A stretch of DNA of 64,000 nt from Caballeronia catudaia (GCF_001544755.2 NZ_FCOF02000002.1:1-64000); one strand, 5' to 3'; shown: positions 40,146 through 50,752, counted from the first letter of the stretch. Numbers and translations: made by a program. The notes: generated by a model from the letters alone, not told the origin.

Positions 40146-41048
40146 TTAAAGGCTTTCGCGCCGCGTTCCGGCGAGGCACACCCAGCCTTCCTGTTCGCGC
40201 CAGACGCCGATGTCGATCCACTTCGCGTAGACCGCCGCGACTTCGTCGGCCTGCCGCGCGAGCACGCCCGACAGCGCGATTCTGCCGCCCGGCCTGACCT
40301 TTGCGCAGAGCATCGACGCCATCAGCTTGAGCGGATTCGAAAGGATATTCGCGACGACGATATCGAACTCGCCGGCGGGACAGGCATCGGGCAAACCGTA
40401 AGTCACGTCCGCGCGATTGCGCTCGCTGTTCTGACGCGCCGACTCGACCGCCTGGGGATCAATGTCGATGCCGACGACCGGATTCGCGCCGCACTTCTTC
40501 GCGAGAATCGCGAGGATGCCGGAGCCGCATCCGTAATCGAGGACCGATTGCCCCGGCTTCACCGATTGCTCCAGCCATTCCATGCAAAGACGCGTCGTCG
40601 GATGGCTACCGGTGCCGAACGCGAGGCCCGGATCGAGTTCGAGCACGAGTGCGTCCGGGTCGGGTGCGTCGTGCCACGAGGGCACGACCCAGATGCGCTC
40701 GCCGATGGAAATCGGATCGAACTGCGCCTGCGTCAGACGCACCCAGTCCTGCTCCTCGACTTCGCGCACCGTGAACGCTGGCGCATTCTGCAAGCCGATC
40801 TCGTTCGCCGCGGCCGTGAGCAGCACGGCCGGATCGGCGTCTTCGGCGAGCAACGCGACCACGCGGGAGTGCTTCCACGCGCTCTTTTCCGGCACGAGAC
40901 CGGGCTCGCCGAAGAGCGGCTGCTCGTCGGGCGTGTCAGCGTCGGCGTCTTCGACGGACACCGACAGCGCGCCGATTTCAAGCAGCGCATCCGACAGCGC
41001 TTCGGCGTGCTCGCGATCCAGCTCGGCGATCAGTTCCCGGTAACTCAT
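40146..41048 (-). CDS. prmA: Ribosomal protein L11 methyltransferase
   Basis: A 300-residue PrmA that trimethylates ribosomal protein L11. The N-terminal substrate-recognition domain (about 1-60) is followed by a Rossmann methyltransferase with [12 protein letters not shown] (about 166-177) and the NPPY-like [13 protein letters not shown] segment. The conserved [17 protein letters not shown] is present. It follows accC by 24 bp, the usual accB-accC-prmA order. Confidence 0.95.
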   Translation of the reverse strand: MSYRELIAELDREHAEALSDALLEIGALSVSVEDADADTPDEQPLFGEPGLVPEKSAWKHSRVVALLAEDADPAVLLTAAANEIGLQNAPAFTVREVEEQDWVRLTQAQFDPISIGERIWVVPSWHDAPDPDALVLELDPGLAFGTGSHPTTRLCMEWLEQSVKPGQSVLDYGCGSGILAILAKKCGANPVVGIDIDPQAVESARQNSERNRADVTYGLPDACPAGEFDIVVANILSNPLKLMASMLCAKVRPGGRIALSGVLARQADEVAAVYAKWIDIGVWREQEGWVCLAGTRRESL

Positions 41049-41072
41049 GCTCTTTCTCTTGCTAGTGACGGC

Positions 41073-42440
41073 TTACGACTCTTCGGCGACAGCCGCCTGA
41101 CGCGCGGCCAGCTTGTTCTCGAGATAGTGGATGCTCGTGCCGCCCTCGACGAACTTCGCGTCGATCATCATCTCGCGATGCAGCGGGATGTTGGTCGAAA
41201 TGCCTTCCACGACCATTTCCGACAGCGCGATGCGCATGCGGTTGATCGCCTGCTCGCGCGTCGCGCCGTAGGCAATGAGCTTGCCGATCATCGAATCGTA
41301 GTTCGGCGGAACGAAGTAATTGGCGTAAGCGTGCGAATCGACGCGAATGCCCGGACCGCCCGCCGTATGCCACGACGTGATGCGTCCCGGCGACGGCGTG
41401 AACTTGAACGGATCTTCCGCGTTGATGCGGCATTCGATCGCGTGGCCCTTGAACTGGATGTCCTTCTGGCGGATCGAGAGCTTCTCGCCCGCCGCGATGC
41501 GAATCTGTTCCTGAACGATATCGACGCCCGTGATGAGCTCCGTCACCGGATGCTCCACCTGCACGCGCGTGTTCATTTCGATGAAGTAGAACTCGTTGTT
41601 CTCGTACAGGAACTCGAAGGTGCCCGCGCCGAGATAACCCATCTTCTTGCACGCGTCGGCGCAGCGGTCGCCGATACGCTCGATCAGCCGGCGCGCGATG
41701 CCCGGCGCGGGCGCTTCCTCGATCACCTTCTGGTGACGGCGCTGCATCGAACAGTCGCGCTCGCCGAGCCAGATCGCGTTGCGAAACGAGTCCGACAACA
41801 CCTGAATCTCGATGTGGCGCGGGTTCTCGAGGAACTTCTCCATGTACACCTGCGGGTTGCCGAAGGCGCGGCCCGCTTCCTCGCGCGTCATGTTGACCGC
41901 GTTCACGAGCGCCGCTTCGGTGTGCACCACGCGCATGCCGCGGCCGCCGCCGCCGCCCGCCGCCTTGATGATCACGGGGTAGCCGACCGTGCGCGCAATC
42001 TTCACGATCTCGCGCGGATCGTCCGGCAATGCACCTTCCGAGCCCGGTACGCACGGCACGCCGGTCTTGATCATCGTCTGCTTGGCGGTGACTTTATCGC
42101 CCATCAGCCGGATGGTTTCGGGACGCGGGCCGATGAACGTGAAGCCGGATTGCTCGACACGTTCCGCGAAATCGGCGTTTTCAGAGAGGAAGCCGTAGCC
42201 GGGGTGGATCGCTTCGGCGTCGGTGACTTCGGCCGCGCTGATGAGCGCCGGCATGTTCAGGTAGGAGAGATTCGAAGGCGCCGGTCCGATGCACACGGCT
42301 TCGTCGGCCAGCTTGACGTACTTCGCTTCCTTGTCGGCTTCCGAGTAGACGACGACTGTCTTGACGCCCAGTTCGCGGCACGCGCGCTGGATGCGAAGCG
42401 CGATTTCGCCGCGGTTCGCAATGAGAATTTTTTCAAACAT
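41073..42440 (-). CDS. accC: Biotin carboxylase subunit of acetyl-CoA carboxylase
   Basis: A 455-residue ATP-grasp enzyme that carboxylates biotin on AccB, the first half-reaction of fatty acid synthesis. It has the glycine-rich ATP loop [12 protein letters not shown], the carboxylate/Mg2+-site [10 protein letters not shown], and [12 protein letters not shown]. The start [16 protein letters not shown] is conserved; six extra upstream codons are open but not used. It lies 147 bp after accB on the same strand. Confidence 0.97.
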   Translation of the reverse strand: MFEKILIANRGEIALRIQRACRELGVKTVVVYSEADKEAKYVKLADEAVCIGPAPSNLSYLNMPALISAAEVTDAEAIHPGYGFLSENADFAERVEQSGFTFIGPRPETIRLMGDKVTAKQTMIKTGVPCVPGSEGALPDDPREIVKIARTVGYPVIIKAAGGGGGRGMRVVHTEAALVNAVNMTREEAGRAFGNPQVYMEKFLENPRHIEIQVLSDSFRNAIWLGERDCSMQRRHQKVIEEAPAPGIARRLIERIGDRCADACKKMGYLGAGTFEFLYENNEFYFIEMNTRVQVEHPVTELITGVDIVQEQIRIAAGEKLSIRQKDIQFKGHAIECRINAEDPFKFTPSPGRITSWHTAGGPGIRVDSHAYANYFVPPNYDSMIGKLIAYGATREQAINRMRIALSEMVVEGISTNIPLHREMMIDAKFVEGGTSIHYLENKLAARQAAVAEES

Positions 42441-42587
42441 AGTGGGTCGGCTCATCAACGGGCTCGCGTGAGCGGCCCTCGGGGATCGAATCGGCGGCGC
42501 GCGTCTCGACGGATCGATCGCTATGCGCCGGCGCGGTGAAGCCGGCGGCGGCTGCGAGGCGCAACCGCGGCACGGCCCGATGCGCCT

Positions 42588-43061
42588 TTAGTCGCCGATC
42601 ACGAAGAGCGGCTGGCCGTACTCGACCGCCTGGCCGTTCTCGACGAGGATTTCCTTCACGACGCCAGCCTTGTCCGATTCGATCTCGTTCAAGAGCTTCA
42701 TCGCTTCGATGATGCAGAGCGTCTGGCCTTCTTTCACCGTATCGCCGACCTGAATGAACGGGTCCGCGCCCGGCGACGGCGCGCGGTAGAACGAACCGAC
42801 CATCGGCGAGGTCACGATATGGCCCTGCGGCGCGACCACGGCGGGCGTTGCCGCTGCCGGCGCGCCTGCTTCGCCCGAGCCGCTGAAATGCGGCACGCCC
42901 GATGCCTGCACCTGCGGCGCGTACTGCTGCGGCGCCTGCATGTAGACGGGCGCGGCGTTCTTGACGATGCGAACCTTGCCTTCGCCTTCCGTCACTTCAA
43001 GTTCCGAGATGCCGGATTCCGAGACGAGGTCGATCAGCGTTTTGAGTTTACGAAGGTCCAT
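42588..43061 (-). CDS. accB: Biotin carboxyl carrier protein
   Basis: A 157-residue BCCP. The N-terminal region (about 1-35) is followed by an Ala/Pro-rich linker and a biotinyl domain. Lys122 in EAMKLLNE is the biotinylated residue. The start [13 protein letters not shown] is conserved. Unlike the usual aroQ-accB-accC arrangement, no aroQ lies upstream; instead there are about 550 bp holding only a doubtful 89-codon frame. Confidence 0.96.
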   Translation of the reverse strand: MDLRKLKTLIDLVSESGISELEVTEGEGKVRIVKNAAPVYMQAPQQYAPQVQASGVPHFSGSGEAGAPAAATPAVVAPQGHIVTSPMVGSFYRAPSPGADPFIQVGDTVKEGQTLCIIEAMKLLNEIESDKAGVVKEILVENGQAVEYGQPLFVIGD

Positions 43062-43135
43062 CGAAAAATCCCCTTTCAATACTTGGAGACCGGGAATCGG
43101 CCCGGCACTTTACTTGATTTGTGGGTGTTCTGACT

Positions 43136-43405
43136 TCAGCGGCGAGCCAGCGCGGCCCGACGCCCTGCGTGCGCACTCACGCGACGCTGTGTGGCGCCCG
43201 TGCATGCGACGACGGAAACATCGACGGCAGAATCGGTCGGCGCGCCAGCGGCGTTCGCATCGAACGCGACGGCGTGCCTGGGTAGAAGCGCGCGCCCGAG
43301 CGCCATGCGCATGACTGCTGCGGAAGCATCGCCGCGGCCGGCACCGGACTCACGGAAGCCGGATTCGACGGCGAGGTTGCCTCTTGGCGCCAGCGGAGTA
43401 GTCAT
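43136..43405 (-). CDS. Hypothetical 89-residue protein upstream of accB
   Basis: A doubtful open frame of 89 codons, ATG at 43405, on the same strand as accB. The composition is Ala/Arg/Gly-rich, with no recognised motif and a weak ribosome-binding site. It starts about 30 bp after a candidate promoter and ends 74 bp before accB. It may be a real small protein, part of a long accBC leader, or chance in GC-rich DNA. I do not recognise any aroQ remnant in it. Confidence 0.25.
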   Translation of the reverse strand: MTTPLAPRGNLAVESGFRESGAGRGDASAAVMRMALGRALLPRHAVAFDANAAGAPTDSAVDVSVVACTGATQRRVSAHAGRRAALARR

Positions 43406-43435
43406 AGTCGCTTCGGGTTGTGCGGAATTGGGCGC

Positions 43436-43465
43436 ACTTTAGCGCCGTTTAGAGAATTTTGTCTA
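43436..43465 (-). promoter_or_regulatory. Candidate promoter for accBC
   Basis: On the minus strand TAGACA (43460-43465), 18-base spacer, TAAAGT (43436-43441). It would give a leader of about 370 bases before accB. The match is moderate. Confidence 0.4.
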
Positions 43466-43610
43466 GTTTTACCGTGCGGATGATTCCGAAACGACGGGAC
43501 AAATTACCGCGCAGCCCGGCTCGATACGGCGAATTTTCCGCAAGTTCGGCGTAAAGCACCCTAAATCGCAGCTTAATCCATGCAATTCATTGCTTACCGT
43601 CTGCGAATTT
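43466..43610. other. Rest of the gap between accB and the TlpA-like gene
   Basis: Together with 43062-43465 this makes a gap of 549 bp between accB and the TlpA-like gene, the place where aroQ normally sits. This part has no long frame and a somewhat lower GC content. I see neither a terminator nor aroQ-like sequence. Confidence 0.5.
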
Positions 43611-44150
43611 TTACAGGCTGTCGAGCGTGTGGCGAAGCTCGGCGGGATCGACTTCGCCCAGTTTTGTCGACCGCACCTGGCCTTTCGAATCGATCACGAC
43701 GGTAAAAGGCAAGCCGCCGGCGTTGTTGCCGAAGCTTCGCGCAAGATCCGCGCCGCCGAAGCCAGTGACGTATACGGGATAAGCGACCGGTACTTTTCGC
43801 AGGAAGTCGTTGACGTTCTTCTCGCTGTCGACGCCAAGTCCGATGAACGTGACGCCTTTTTTCTCGTACTCGCGCTGCATTGCGGAGAGCGTCGGCATTT
43901 CCTTGACGCACGGTCCGCACCACGACGCCCAGAAGTTCACGACGACCGGTTTGCCTTTGAACGCGGCGAGCGGCTGGGCCGTGCCGGAAGCGCCGGGCGG
44001 CGTCGCTTTCCAGAGCTGATCGACGGCGTTCCCGCCCGCCTGAGTCGCGGCCACGGTGTCGTTGCCGGTGAAGACGTGACCGGCGTAGAAGCCGCCGACG
44101 GTCGCAGCCACCGCGACCACGAGGGCCGCCGGAATGCGTGTGCTTTTCAT
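43611..44150 (-). CDS. TlpA-like thiol-disulfide oxidoreductase
   Basis: A 179-residue membrane-anchored thioredoxin-like protein. An uncleaved or signal-type hydrophobic segment at 7-25 precedes a thioredoxin fold with the active site WCGPC (Cys78, Cys81), and a cis-proline region GGLPFTVVID. TlpA/ResA-like proteins reduce periplasmic disulfides, for example in cytochrome c or copper-site assembly. It lies 18 bp downstream of the next gene on the minus strand. Confidence 0.87.
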   Translation of the reverse strand: MKSTRIPAALVVAVAATVGGFYAGHVFTGNDTVAATQAGGNAVDQLWKATPPGASGTAQPLAAFKGKPVVVNFWASWCGPCVKEMPTLSAMQREYEKKGVTFIGLGVDSEKNVNDFLRKVPVAYPVYVTGFGGADLARSFGNNAGGLPFTVVIDSKGQVRSTKLGEVDPAELRHTLDSL

Positions 44151-44168
44151 GAGCGTCCGGAGATTGGA

Positions 44169-44816
44169 TCAGCCGCCGATTTCGAGCGGCGGGGCGTCGG
44201 GATGATCGAGCAGCGCGCGCACGGCCGCCATGTTCGCACGGGCGAGGCGTCCGCGGCCGTCCGCTCGCACGGCGCCGCGAAGGTCATCGGTTCCATAGAG
44301 CGCGATATGCAGGCCGACCGGCTCCTCGCCGCGCGTCCGATGCAGAAAACTCAGCGTCTCGACGTAGCCGCGCCCGGCGAAATGCCGCGTCTCCGACACG
44401 TCGTACTGCACGTTTGCGTTCAGCAGGTAAATCGCGACTTCCTTGGGATTGTCGCAGAAGCATTGCAGATGAATATCGGAATGCTCGCCCGCCGTGCCGT
44501 TGAGCACCGCGCCCGTCAAATAAGGATCGAACGGCTTGAGACGTTCCATCCAGTCGAGCGCGATTTCGCGCATGCGGCGCAGCACGGCAGGCTGACTGTC
44601 GCTTTGGAAAAGCGCCTGATATTCGCGGATTTCTTCTTCGATCTGGTCGTTATCGGGCAGGAATTCGCCGCCGATCTTGGTCTCGCCGACCACGAGCTTC
44701 GCGGCCTTGCGCTTGGCGGTGGAGTAGTCGAGACCGTCTTCGGCGATCATCCGTGCAGCCGCGATCGCGATTTCCTCGCGCACGCGCTGCGGGTCGAAAT
44801 GTGATTTGCGAACCAT
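44169..44816 (-). CDS. Uncharacterised protein beside mpl, possibly nucleotidyltransferase-like
   Basis: A 215-residue protein I do not recognise with certainty. Homologues are sometimes labelled UDP-N-acetylmuramate-alanine ligase, apparently from proximity to mpl, but there is no Mur-ligase P-loop. The segment 102-118 (GAVLNGTAGEHSDIHLQ) resembles the strand-helix G-S/T...D-h-[DE] motif of minimal nucleotidyltransferases; His116 stands where the second acidic residue would be. A helical N-terminus (about 10-90) precedes it. It is divergent from mpl and upstream of the TlpA-like gene. Confidence 0.7.
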   Translation of the reverse strand: MVRKSHFDPQRVREEIAIAAARMIAEDGLDYSTAKRKAAKLVVGETKIGGEFLPDNDQIEEEIREYQALFQSDSQPAVLRRMREIALDWMERLKPFDPYLTGAVLNGTAGEHSDIHLQCFCDNPKEVAIYLLNANVQYDVSETRHFAGRGYVETLSFLHRTRGEEPVGLHIALYGTDDLRGAVRADGRGRLARANMAAVRALLDHPDAPPLEIGG

Positions 44817-45033
44817 GCCGGAATGATACTAGATAACCTCAGGCGGCCCTTTTGCAGACCCGGTGCGGCGGGCGTGCGCGGGCAGAAAAACGCTTCGCGC
44901 GCTCGGTTACAATATGCGCCTACAGGCGCCTTTCTGCACGGGTTTGCCCTTAGGTTCATGCAACCTTTGATTCACGCAACGGCGCCGTCCCTGTTTCCGC
45001 ATTTCAATCGCCCGCGCGGGCGCGACACGGTTT

Positions 45034-46428
45034 ATGCACATCCACATCCTCGGCATCTGCGGCACCTTCATGGGCGGACTCGCTGTTCTGGCGCGCGAAG
45101 CGGGCCACAAGGTCACCGGCTGCGACGCGGGCGTCTACCCGCCAATGAGCACGCAGCTTGAAGCGCAGGGCATCGAGTTGATCGAAGGTTACGGCGTCGA
45201 GCAGCTCGCGCTGGAACCCGATCTCTTCGTCATCGGCAACGTGGTGTCACGCGGCAACCCGCTGATGGAGGCCATCCTCGATCGCGGCCTGCCGTACACG
45301 TCCGGCCCGCAATGGCTCGGTGAGCACGTGCTGAACGGCAAGTGGGTGCTTGCGGTCGCGGGCACGCACGGCAAGACCACGACGAGTTCGATGCTCGCGT
45401 GGCTGCTGGAAGACGCCGGCATGAATCCGGGCTTTCTCATCGGTGGCGTGCCGCTCAACTTCGGCATCTCCGCGCGTCTGACCGATTCGAGCTTCTTCGT
45501 CATCGAAGCCGATGAATACGACACCGCGTTCTTCGACAAGCGCTCGAAGTTCGTTCACTATCGCCCGCGCACGGCCGTGCTCAACAATCTCGAATTCGAT
45601 CACGCCGATATCTTCCCCGATCTCGCCGCGATCGAAACGCAATTCCATCACCTGGTGCGCACGGTGCCGGGCGTCGGGCGCATCGTGACGAACGGGCGGG
45701 AAGCGGCGCTCGAACGCGTGCTCACGCGCGGCTGCTGGTCGGGCGTGGAGCGTTTCGGCGTCGATGGTGGATGGCAGGCGTTGCCGGCAGAGGAAGGCGC
45801 GCGCGTCGACGAGCGGTTCGCGGTGTACTGGGAAGGCGAGCGGCTGGGCATCGTCGATTGGCAAGTGCAGGGCGAGCACAATCGCATGAACGCACTCGCG
45901 GCGATCGCGGCGGCGCGCTCGGTCGGCGTGCCGGCGGCGCAGTCGGTGAAGTCGCTGGCCGCGTTTCGCAACGTCAAGCGGCGCATGGAAATAAAGGGCA
46001 GCGTCGATGGCGTCACCGTCTACGACGACTTCGCGCATCATCCGACCGCGATCGAAACGACCGTCGCCGGATTGCGCACCCGCGTCGGCCAATCCCGCAT
46101 CCTCGCCGTGCTCGAACCGCGTTCGAACACGATGAAGCTCGGCACGATGAAAGCGCAATTGCCCGCCAGTCTCGCCGATGCGAACCTCGTATTCGGATAC
46201 GGCGCGCGCGAAGGCCGCGACAAGCTCGGCTGGGATCTCGCCGAAGCGCTGTTTCCGCTCGGCGACAAGGCGCAGGCGTTCAACGAAATCGAACCTCTGG
46301 TGCGGGCGGTCACGGCCGCCGCGCGCCCCGGCGACCACGTGCTCGTGATGAGCAACGGCGGCTTCGGCGGCGTTCATCAGAAACTGCTCGACGCGCTTTC
46401 GGCGCGTGGCGCAGGAGGACATTCGTGA
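45034..46428 (+). CDS. mpl: UDP-MurNAc:L-alanyl-gamma-D-glutamyl-meso-DAP ligase
   Basis: A 464-residue Mur ligase that reattaches recycled murein tripeptide to UDP-MurNAc. It begins MHIHILGICGTFMGGLAVLA, and the ATP-binding motif GTHGKTTT is at 110-117. The C-terminal domain has YDDFAHHPTAIETT and AVLEPRSNTMKLG. The start and the ICGTFMGG signature distinguish Mpl from MurC. With ampD at 26.7 kb, the window holds two murein-recycling genes. Its stop overlaps the esterase start by 3 bp. Confidence 0.95.
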   Translation: MHIHILGICGTFMGGLAVLAREAGHKVTGCDAGVYPPMSTQLEAQGIELIEGYGVEQLALEPDLFVIGNVVSRGNPLMEAILDRGLPYTSGPQWLGEHVLNGKWVLAVAGTHGKTTTSSMLAWLLEDAGMNPGFLIGGVPLNFGISARLTDSSFFVIEADEYDTAFFDKRSKFVHYRPRTAVLNNLEFDHADIFPDLAAIETQFHHLVRTVPGVGRIVTNGREAALERVLTRGCWSGVERFGVDGGWQALPAEEGARVDERFAVYWEGERLGIVDWQVQGEHNRMNALAAIAAARSVGVPAAQSVKSLAAFRNVKRRMEIKGSVDGVTVYDDFAHHPTAIETTVAGLRTRVGQSRILAVLEPRSNTMKLGTMKAQLPASLADANLVFGYGAREGRDKLGWDLAEALFPLGDKAQAFNEIEPLVRAVTAAARPGDHVLVMSNGGFGGVHQKLLDALSARGAGGHS

Positions 46429-47024
46429 TTCTCTATCTGCACGGCTTTCGCTCGTCTCCCCAGTCGTTCAAGGCGCGCGTGATGCATGCGCGTCTCGCTG
46501 AACTCGGGCGGCTCGGCGAATGGCGGTGTCCGACGCTGCCGGTGTCGCCCTGCGATGCCGTCGCGCTGGCGGAGTCGCTCGCGGCGGGCGAAAAAGCGGG
46601 CGATGTGACCGTCGTCGGCAGTTCGCTCGGCGGCTACTACGCCACGTATCTCGCGGAAAAACACGGCTGGCGCGCCGTGCTGCTCAATCCCGCCGTGGTG
46701 CCGGACCGCGATCTGAGCCACTATCTCGGCGAGCAGCCGCTGTGGCACGGCGACGGCAGCATCACCGTGTTGCCGCGTCATCTGGACGAGCTTCGCGCGC
46801 TCGCGGTCAAATCGGTCACGCGGCCCGAGCGCTACTATCTGATCGCGGCGACGGGCGACGAAGTGCTCGATTACCGCACGATGCTGGATCACTATCCCGG
46901 CGTGCGGACCACGCTGATTCAGGGCGGCGATCACGCGATCAGCGACTTTCCGTCCTATCTCGCCGATGTCATCGCGTTCTGCGATCAGGCGCCGCCGCCC
47001 TTGGTTGCGCCAGCGGCCGCCTGA
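46425..47024 (+). CDS. YqiA/YcfP-family alpha/beta-hydrolase (esterase)
   Basis: A 199-residue alpha/beta-hydrolase of the small YqiA group. It starts (GTG, 46425) MILYLHGFRSSPQSFKA. The nucleophile Ser67 is in GSSLGGYYA, with an acid in ATGDEVLDYR and the catalytic His in GGDHAISDF. Substrate is not known. AGGAGG lies 8 bases ahead of the GTG, which overlaps the mpl stop, so translation is coupled. Confidence 0.85.
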   Translation: MILYLHGFRSSPQSFKARVMHARLAELGRLGEWRCPTLPVSPCDAVALAESLAAGEKAGDVTVVGSSLGGYYATYLAEKHGWRAVLLNPAVVPDRDLSHYLGEQPLWHGDGSITVLPRHLDELRALAVKSVTRPERYYLIAATGDEVLDYRTMLDHYPGVRTTLIQGGDHAISDFPSYLADVIAFCDQAPPPLVAPAAA

Positions 47025-47088
47025 CTCCCATTCACACCGGCGCGCCTTGTCACAGTGCGGCCGGTCCACCGTCTTACGAGAGTATTGA

Positions 47089-49137
47089 GTGAACGTTTTC
47101 TTCGAGGAATCGGGTAGTTTCAAGGCCGGCTCGGTGTTGTCCAAACAGGGCGACGCGTTTCAGGTCGAGTTGCCGGGCGGGCGGCGCGCGAAGGTGCGCG
47201 CCAAAGACGTGCTGATCGAGTTCGACAAGCCCGCGGCCGGCGACCTGATGCAGGAAGCCGACGCCATCGCGCAGGAGATCGATCTCGACTTTCTGTGGGA
47301 ATGCGCACCCGACGATGAATTTCCGTTCGCCGCGCTCGGCGCCGATTATTTCGGCGATAAATTCGGCCCCACCGAACGCGCCGCGCTCGTGCTGCGCATG
47401 CACGGCGCGCCCGTGTATTTCCGTCGCAAGGGACGCGGCCAGTATCAGCGCGCGCCACAGGAGCAATTGCAGATGGCGCTCGCCGGCCTCGAGCGCAAGC
47501 GTCAGCAGGCGCTCGTGCAGCAGGGCTACGAAGACGAACTGAAAGCAGGCAGGTTGCCCGACGCGTTGAAGGACAAGGCGCTCGGCCTGCTCACGAAGCC
47601 CGACAAGAATTCCATCGAATACAAGGCGCTCGAAGCGGCGGCGGCCGCGCGCGGCATTTCGCAGGCGCGGCTGATGCTCGAATGCGGCGGCATCGCGTCG
47701 CCGCGCGCGCTGCACGAAGCGCGTTTTCTGTCGGAATACTTTCCGCACGGCGTCGGCTTTCCGTCGGTGCAGCCGGGGCCGTTGCCGGACGATCTGCCCG
47801 AGGCGAATGTCGAAGCGTTTTCCATCGACGACGTCACCACGACCGAAATCGACGACGCGTTCTCCGTCGAGCATCTCTCCGATGGCCGCGTGCGTGTGGG
47901 CATCCATATCGCGGCGCCGGCGCTCGGCATCACGCGCGGCGACGCCACCGATGCGATCGCGCGCGGGCGTTTGTCGACCGTCTACATGCCCGGCGACAAG
48001 ATCACGATGCTGCCCGACAACGTCGTCGACGTGTTCACGCTCGGCGAAGGGGACTTTCGTCCGGCGCTGTCGCTGTACATCATCGTGAATCGCGAGACGC
48101 AAGATATTGTCGCCACCGAAACGCGCGCCGAACGCGTATTCGTGAAGAGCAATCTGCGCCACAACCATCTCGACGAGCACGTCACCGAGGAGAGCCTCGC
48201 CGCCGGCACGGGCGAGTATCCGCACAAGGCGGACATCGCCGTGCTCTGGCCGCTCGCGCAGGCGCTCTTCGAAAAGCGCCAGCAGGCGCGCGCCACGTAC
48301 GGCCTAAGGCGCGAAGTGCAGCGCAACAACGACTTCAACTTCTATGTCGACGGCGAGCACATCACGATCACGCCGCGCCGTCGCGGTTCGCCGCTCGATC
48401 TGATCGTCGCGGAGCTCGCGATTCTCGCGAACTCGTCGTGGGGCGCGTTCCTCAACGATCACGGCGTGCCGGGCATCTACCGCTCGCAGCGCGGATTCGG
48501 CGGACCGGGCCCGAAGCGCACGCGCATGCAGACGACGCCCGCGCCGCACGAAGGCCTCGGCGTCGCGCAATATGCGTGGAGCACGTCGCCGCTGCGCCGC
48601 TATGTCGATCTCGTCAATCAATGGCAACTGATCGCGTGCGTGCAGCATGGCGTCACCGCCAAGCTCGCCGCGCCGTTCAAGCCGAAGGACGCGGATCTCT
48701 TCGCCGTCGTGCAGGGTTTCGACGATACGTACACCGCGTACGCCGATCATCAGCGCCGCATGGAGTACTTCTGGTGTCTGCGCTGGCTGAAGCAGGAAAA
48801 CAGGCGGCAGGTTCCGGCGTCGGTGATCAAGGACGATCTCGTGCGCCTCGAAGAGATTCCGCTGATCCTGCACGTGCCGGGCCTCGGCGTGCATGCGCGC
48901 GGCACGCGTGTGATGCTGGAAGTCGTGTCCATCGATGAGCTGACCGTCGAAGCGTCGTGCCGTCTGCTGCATGTGATCGATGCGCCGGGCGCAGCGGCCG
49001 AGGAAGATGAGGCGGAAGAGGACATCATCGAAGCCAACGATCTTTCCGCCGAAAGCGAAGCCGAAGCGCAAGCCGAGGCATCGGCGGAGCAGCCACAATC
49101 GGAAACGCCCGGAAACACGCAGGAACCGACGCCATGA
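47089..49137 (+). CDS. RNase II/RNB-family exoribonuclease
   Basis: A 682-residue protein with an RNB catalytic domain (about 235-560). The active-site acidic cluster is in [15 protein letters not shown] (about 243-257), and the RNA-binding/catalytic tail has [14 protein letters not shown]. The N-terminus lacks a clear cold-shock pair, and the C-terminal 60 residues are acidic and probably disordered (EEDEAEED and Glu/Ala/Gln-rich). It is probably a 3'-5' exoribonuclease; it is not typical RNase R or RNase II. The start is GTG. Its stop overlaps aroE by 4 bp. Confidence 0.85.
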   Translation: MNVFFEESGSFKAGSVLSKQGDAFQVELPGGRRAKVRAKDVLIEFDKPAAGDLMQEADAIAQEIDLDFLWECAPDDEFPFAALGADYFGDKFGPTERAALVLRMHGAPVYFRRKGRGQYQRAPQEQLQMALAGLERKRQQALVQQGYEDELKAGRLPDALKDKALGLLTKPDKNSIEYKALEAAAAARGISQARLMLECGGIASPRALHEARFLSEYFPHGVGFPSVQPGPLPDDLPEANVEAFSIDDVTTTEIDDAFSVEHLSDGRVRVGIHIAAPALGITRGDATDAIARGRLSTVYMPGDKITMLPDNVVDVFTLGEGDFRPALSLYIIVNRETQDIVATETRAERVFVKSNLRHNHLDEHVTEESLAAGTGEYPHKADIAVLWPLAQALFEKRQQARATYGLRREVQRNNDFNFYVDGEHITITPRRRGSPLDLIVAELAILANSSWGAFLNDHGVPGIYRSQRGFGGPGPKRTRMQTTPAPHEGLGVAQYAWSTSPLRRYVDLVNQWQLIACVQHGVTAKLAAPFKPKDADLFAVVQGFDDTYTAYADHQRRMEYFWCLRWLKQENRRQVPASVIKDDLVRLEEIPLILHVPGLGVHARGTRVMLEVVSIDELTVEASCRLLHVIDAPGAAAEEDEAEEDIIEANDLSAESEAEAQAEASAEQPQSETPGNTQEPTP

Positions 49138-49976
49138 AAGATCAATACGCGGTGATCGGCAATCCGATCGAGCACAGCAAATCGCCGTGGATTCACGCAA
49201 AGTTCGCCGCGCAGACCGGCGAGCCGATCGAATACGGGCGCATTCTCGGACCCCTCGACGGCTTCGGGCGCGAGGTGAAGCGCTTCATCGCGTCGGGCGG
49301 GCGCGGCATGAACGTCACCGTGCCGTTCAAGCTCGAAGCGCACGCGCTCGCGGATTCGCTGTCGCCGCGCGCGGCGGCGGCCGGCGCGGTGAATACGCTC
49401 GCCTTCGAAGCCGATGGCGTGCGCGGCGACAACACCGACGGCGTCGGACTCGTGCGCGACATCGAAGTGAACCTCGGCGTGAGTCTCAAGGGCGCGCGCA
49501 TCCTGCTGCTCGGCGCCGGGGGCGCTGCACGCGGCGTCGTGCTGCCGATCTTCGATCGCGCGCCCGCGTCGCTCACGATCGTCAATCGGACGGCGGCGAA
49601 GGCCCATCAGCTCGTCGATCAATTCACGCAGAACGCGGCCGATTGCGGCGTGCGATTCTCGGGCGGCGGCGCGGACAGCGCAGAAAGCGGACCTTACGAC
49701 GTGATCGTCAACGCGACTGCCGGCAGCCTCGACGCCGCCTTGCCCGATTGCGACGACAGCGCGTTCGGCGCGAGCACGCTCGCCTACGACATGATGTACG
49801 GCGCGCAGCCGACCGTCTTCATGCAGCACGCGAGGAAGCTCGGCGCGCGTGCGTCGGATGGACTCGGCATGCTGGTCGAGCAGGCCGCCGAATCGTTTTT
49901 CATCTGGCGCGGCGTGCGTCCGGACGGCGGCGCCGTCTTGCGCGAATTGCGCCACACGCTCGCTGCCAAAGCCTGA
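49134..49976 (+). CDS. aroE: Shikimate dehydrogenase
   Basis: A 280-residue AroE that reduces 3-dehydroshikimate to shikimate with NADPH. Shikimate-binding motifs [10 protein letters not shown] (8-17) and NVTVPFK (about 61-67, catalytic Lys) are present, as are GDNTDG and the nucleotide loop GAGGAARG. The ATG overlaps the stop of the RNase gene, and the stop overlaps mtgA by one base, so the three are coupled. Confidence 0.95.
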   Translation: MKDQYAVIGNPIEHSKSPWIHAKFAAQTGEPIEYGRILGPLDGFGREVKRFIASGGRGMNVTVPFKLEAHALADSLSPRAAAAGAVNTLAFEADGVRGDNTDGVGLVRDIEVNLGVSLKGARILLLGAGGAARGVVLPIFDRAPASLTIVNRTAAKAHQLVDQFTQNAADCGVRFSGGGADSAESGPYDVIVNATAGSLDAALPDCDDSAFGASTLAYDMMYGAQPTVFMQHARKLGARASDGLGMLVEQAAESFFIWRGVRPDGGAVLRELRHTLAAKA

Positions 49977-50725
49977 TGACCACCGCGCCGGTCGGCAGCC
50001 GCTCGCCACGTGCGCACAAGGCGGTGCGGCTCGGGCCGGCGCGCTGGATCGCGTATGGCGTGTCGGTGCTGGGCATCGCGTTCATCGCGACGCAGATTTA
50101 TTTCTTCGCGCAGATCGGCGTCTGGGCGGTCGTGAATCCTGGTCCGACCGCGTTCATGCGCGCCGACGCATGGACGCTCGCGAAGACACATCCCGGCATT
50201 GCGCTGCAACGCACGTGGGTGCCCTACGATCAGATTTCGCGCAATCTGAAGCGCGCGATCATCGCGTCGGAAGACGCCAACTTCGTCAACAACAACGGCT
50301 ACGAAACCGACGCCATTCTGCAGGCGTGGGAAAAGAACAAGGCGCGCGGGAAGATCGTCGCGGGCGGCTCGACCATTTCGCAGCAGCTCGCGCGCAATCT
50401 GTTCCTGTCGCGCGAGAAGAGCTACGTGCGCAAGGCGCAGGAGCTCGTCATCACGTGGATGCTCGAACTCCTGTTGACCAAGGAACGCATCTTCGAGATC
50501 TATCTGAATTCGGTCGAGTGGGGCAACGGCGTCTACGGCGCGGAAGCGGCGGCGCGTTACTACTACAAGACGTCGGCGGCGAAACTCACCGCGTGGCAGA
50601 GCGCGCGCCTCGCCGTGATGCTGCCGCGGCCCAAATATTTCGACGACCATCGCAACGCGCCGTATCTGTCGCAGCGGGCAGGCGTCATCGCGCGCCGGAT
50701 GGGGGCGGCGGAACTGCCGCAGTGA
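49976..50725 (+). CDS. mtgA: Monofunctional peptidoglycan glycosyltransferase
   Basis: A 249-residue GT51 enzyme that polymerises lipid II in the periplasm. One N-terminal membrane helix (about 26-48) is followed by the catalytic motifs [14 protein letters not shown] (Glu99), [27 protein letters not shown] and [15 protein letters not shown]. There is no transpeptidase domain, so it is monofunctional. It follows aroE with TGATG overlap and ends at a terminator. Confidence 0.95.
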   Translation: MTTAPVGSRSPRAHKAVRLGPARWIAYGVSVLGIAFIATQIYFFAQIGVWAVVNPGPTAFMRADAWTLAKTHPGIALQRTWVPYDQISRNLKRAIIASEDANFVNNNGYETDAILQAWEKNKARGKIVAGGSTISQQLARNLFLSREKSYVRKAQELVITWMLELLLTKERIFEIYLNSVEWGNGVYGAEAAARYYYKTSAAKLTAWQSARLAVMLPRPKYFDDHRNAPYLSQRAGVIARRMGAAELPQ

Positions 50726-50752
50726 AATTTAGTTCGCCACGCTAAACATTTT

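Noticed and set aside
39924-42539. An 871-codon plus-strand open frame opposite prmA and accC
   Set aside because: It is antisense to two well-established genes and has the typical Arg/Asp/His-rich shadow composition.
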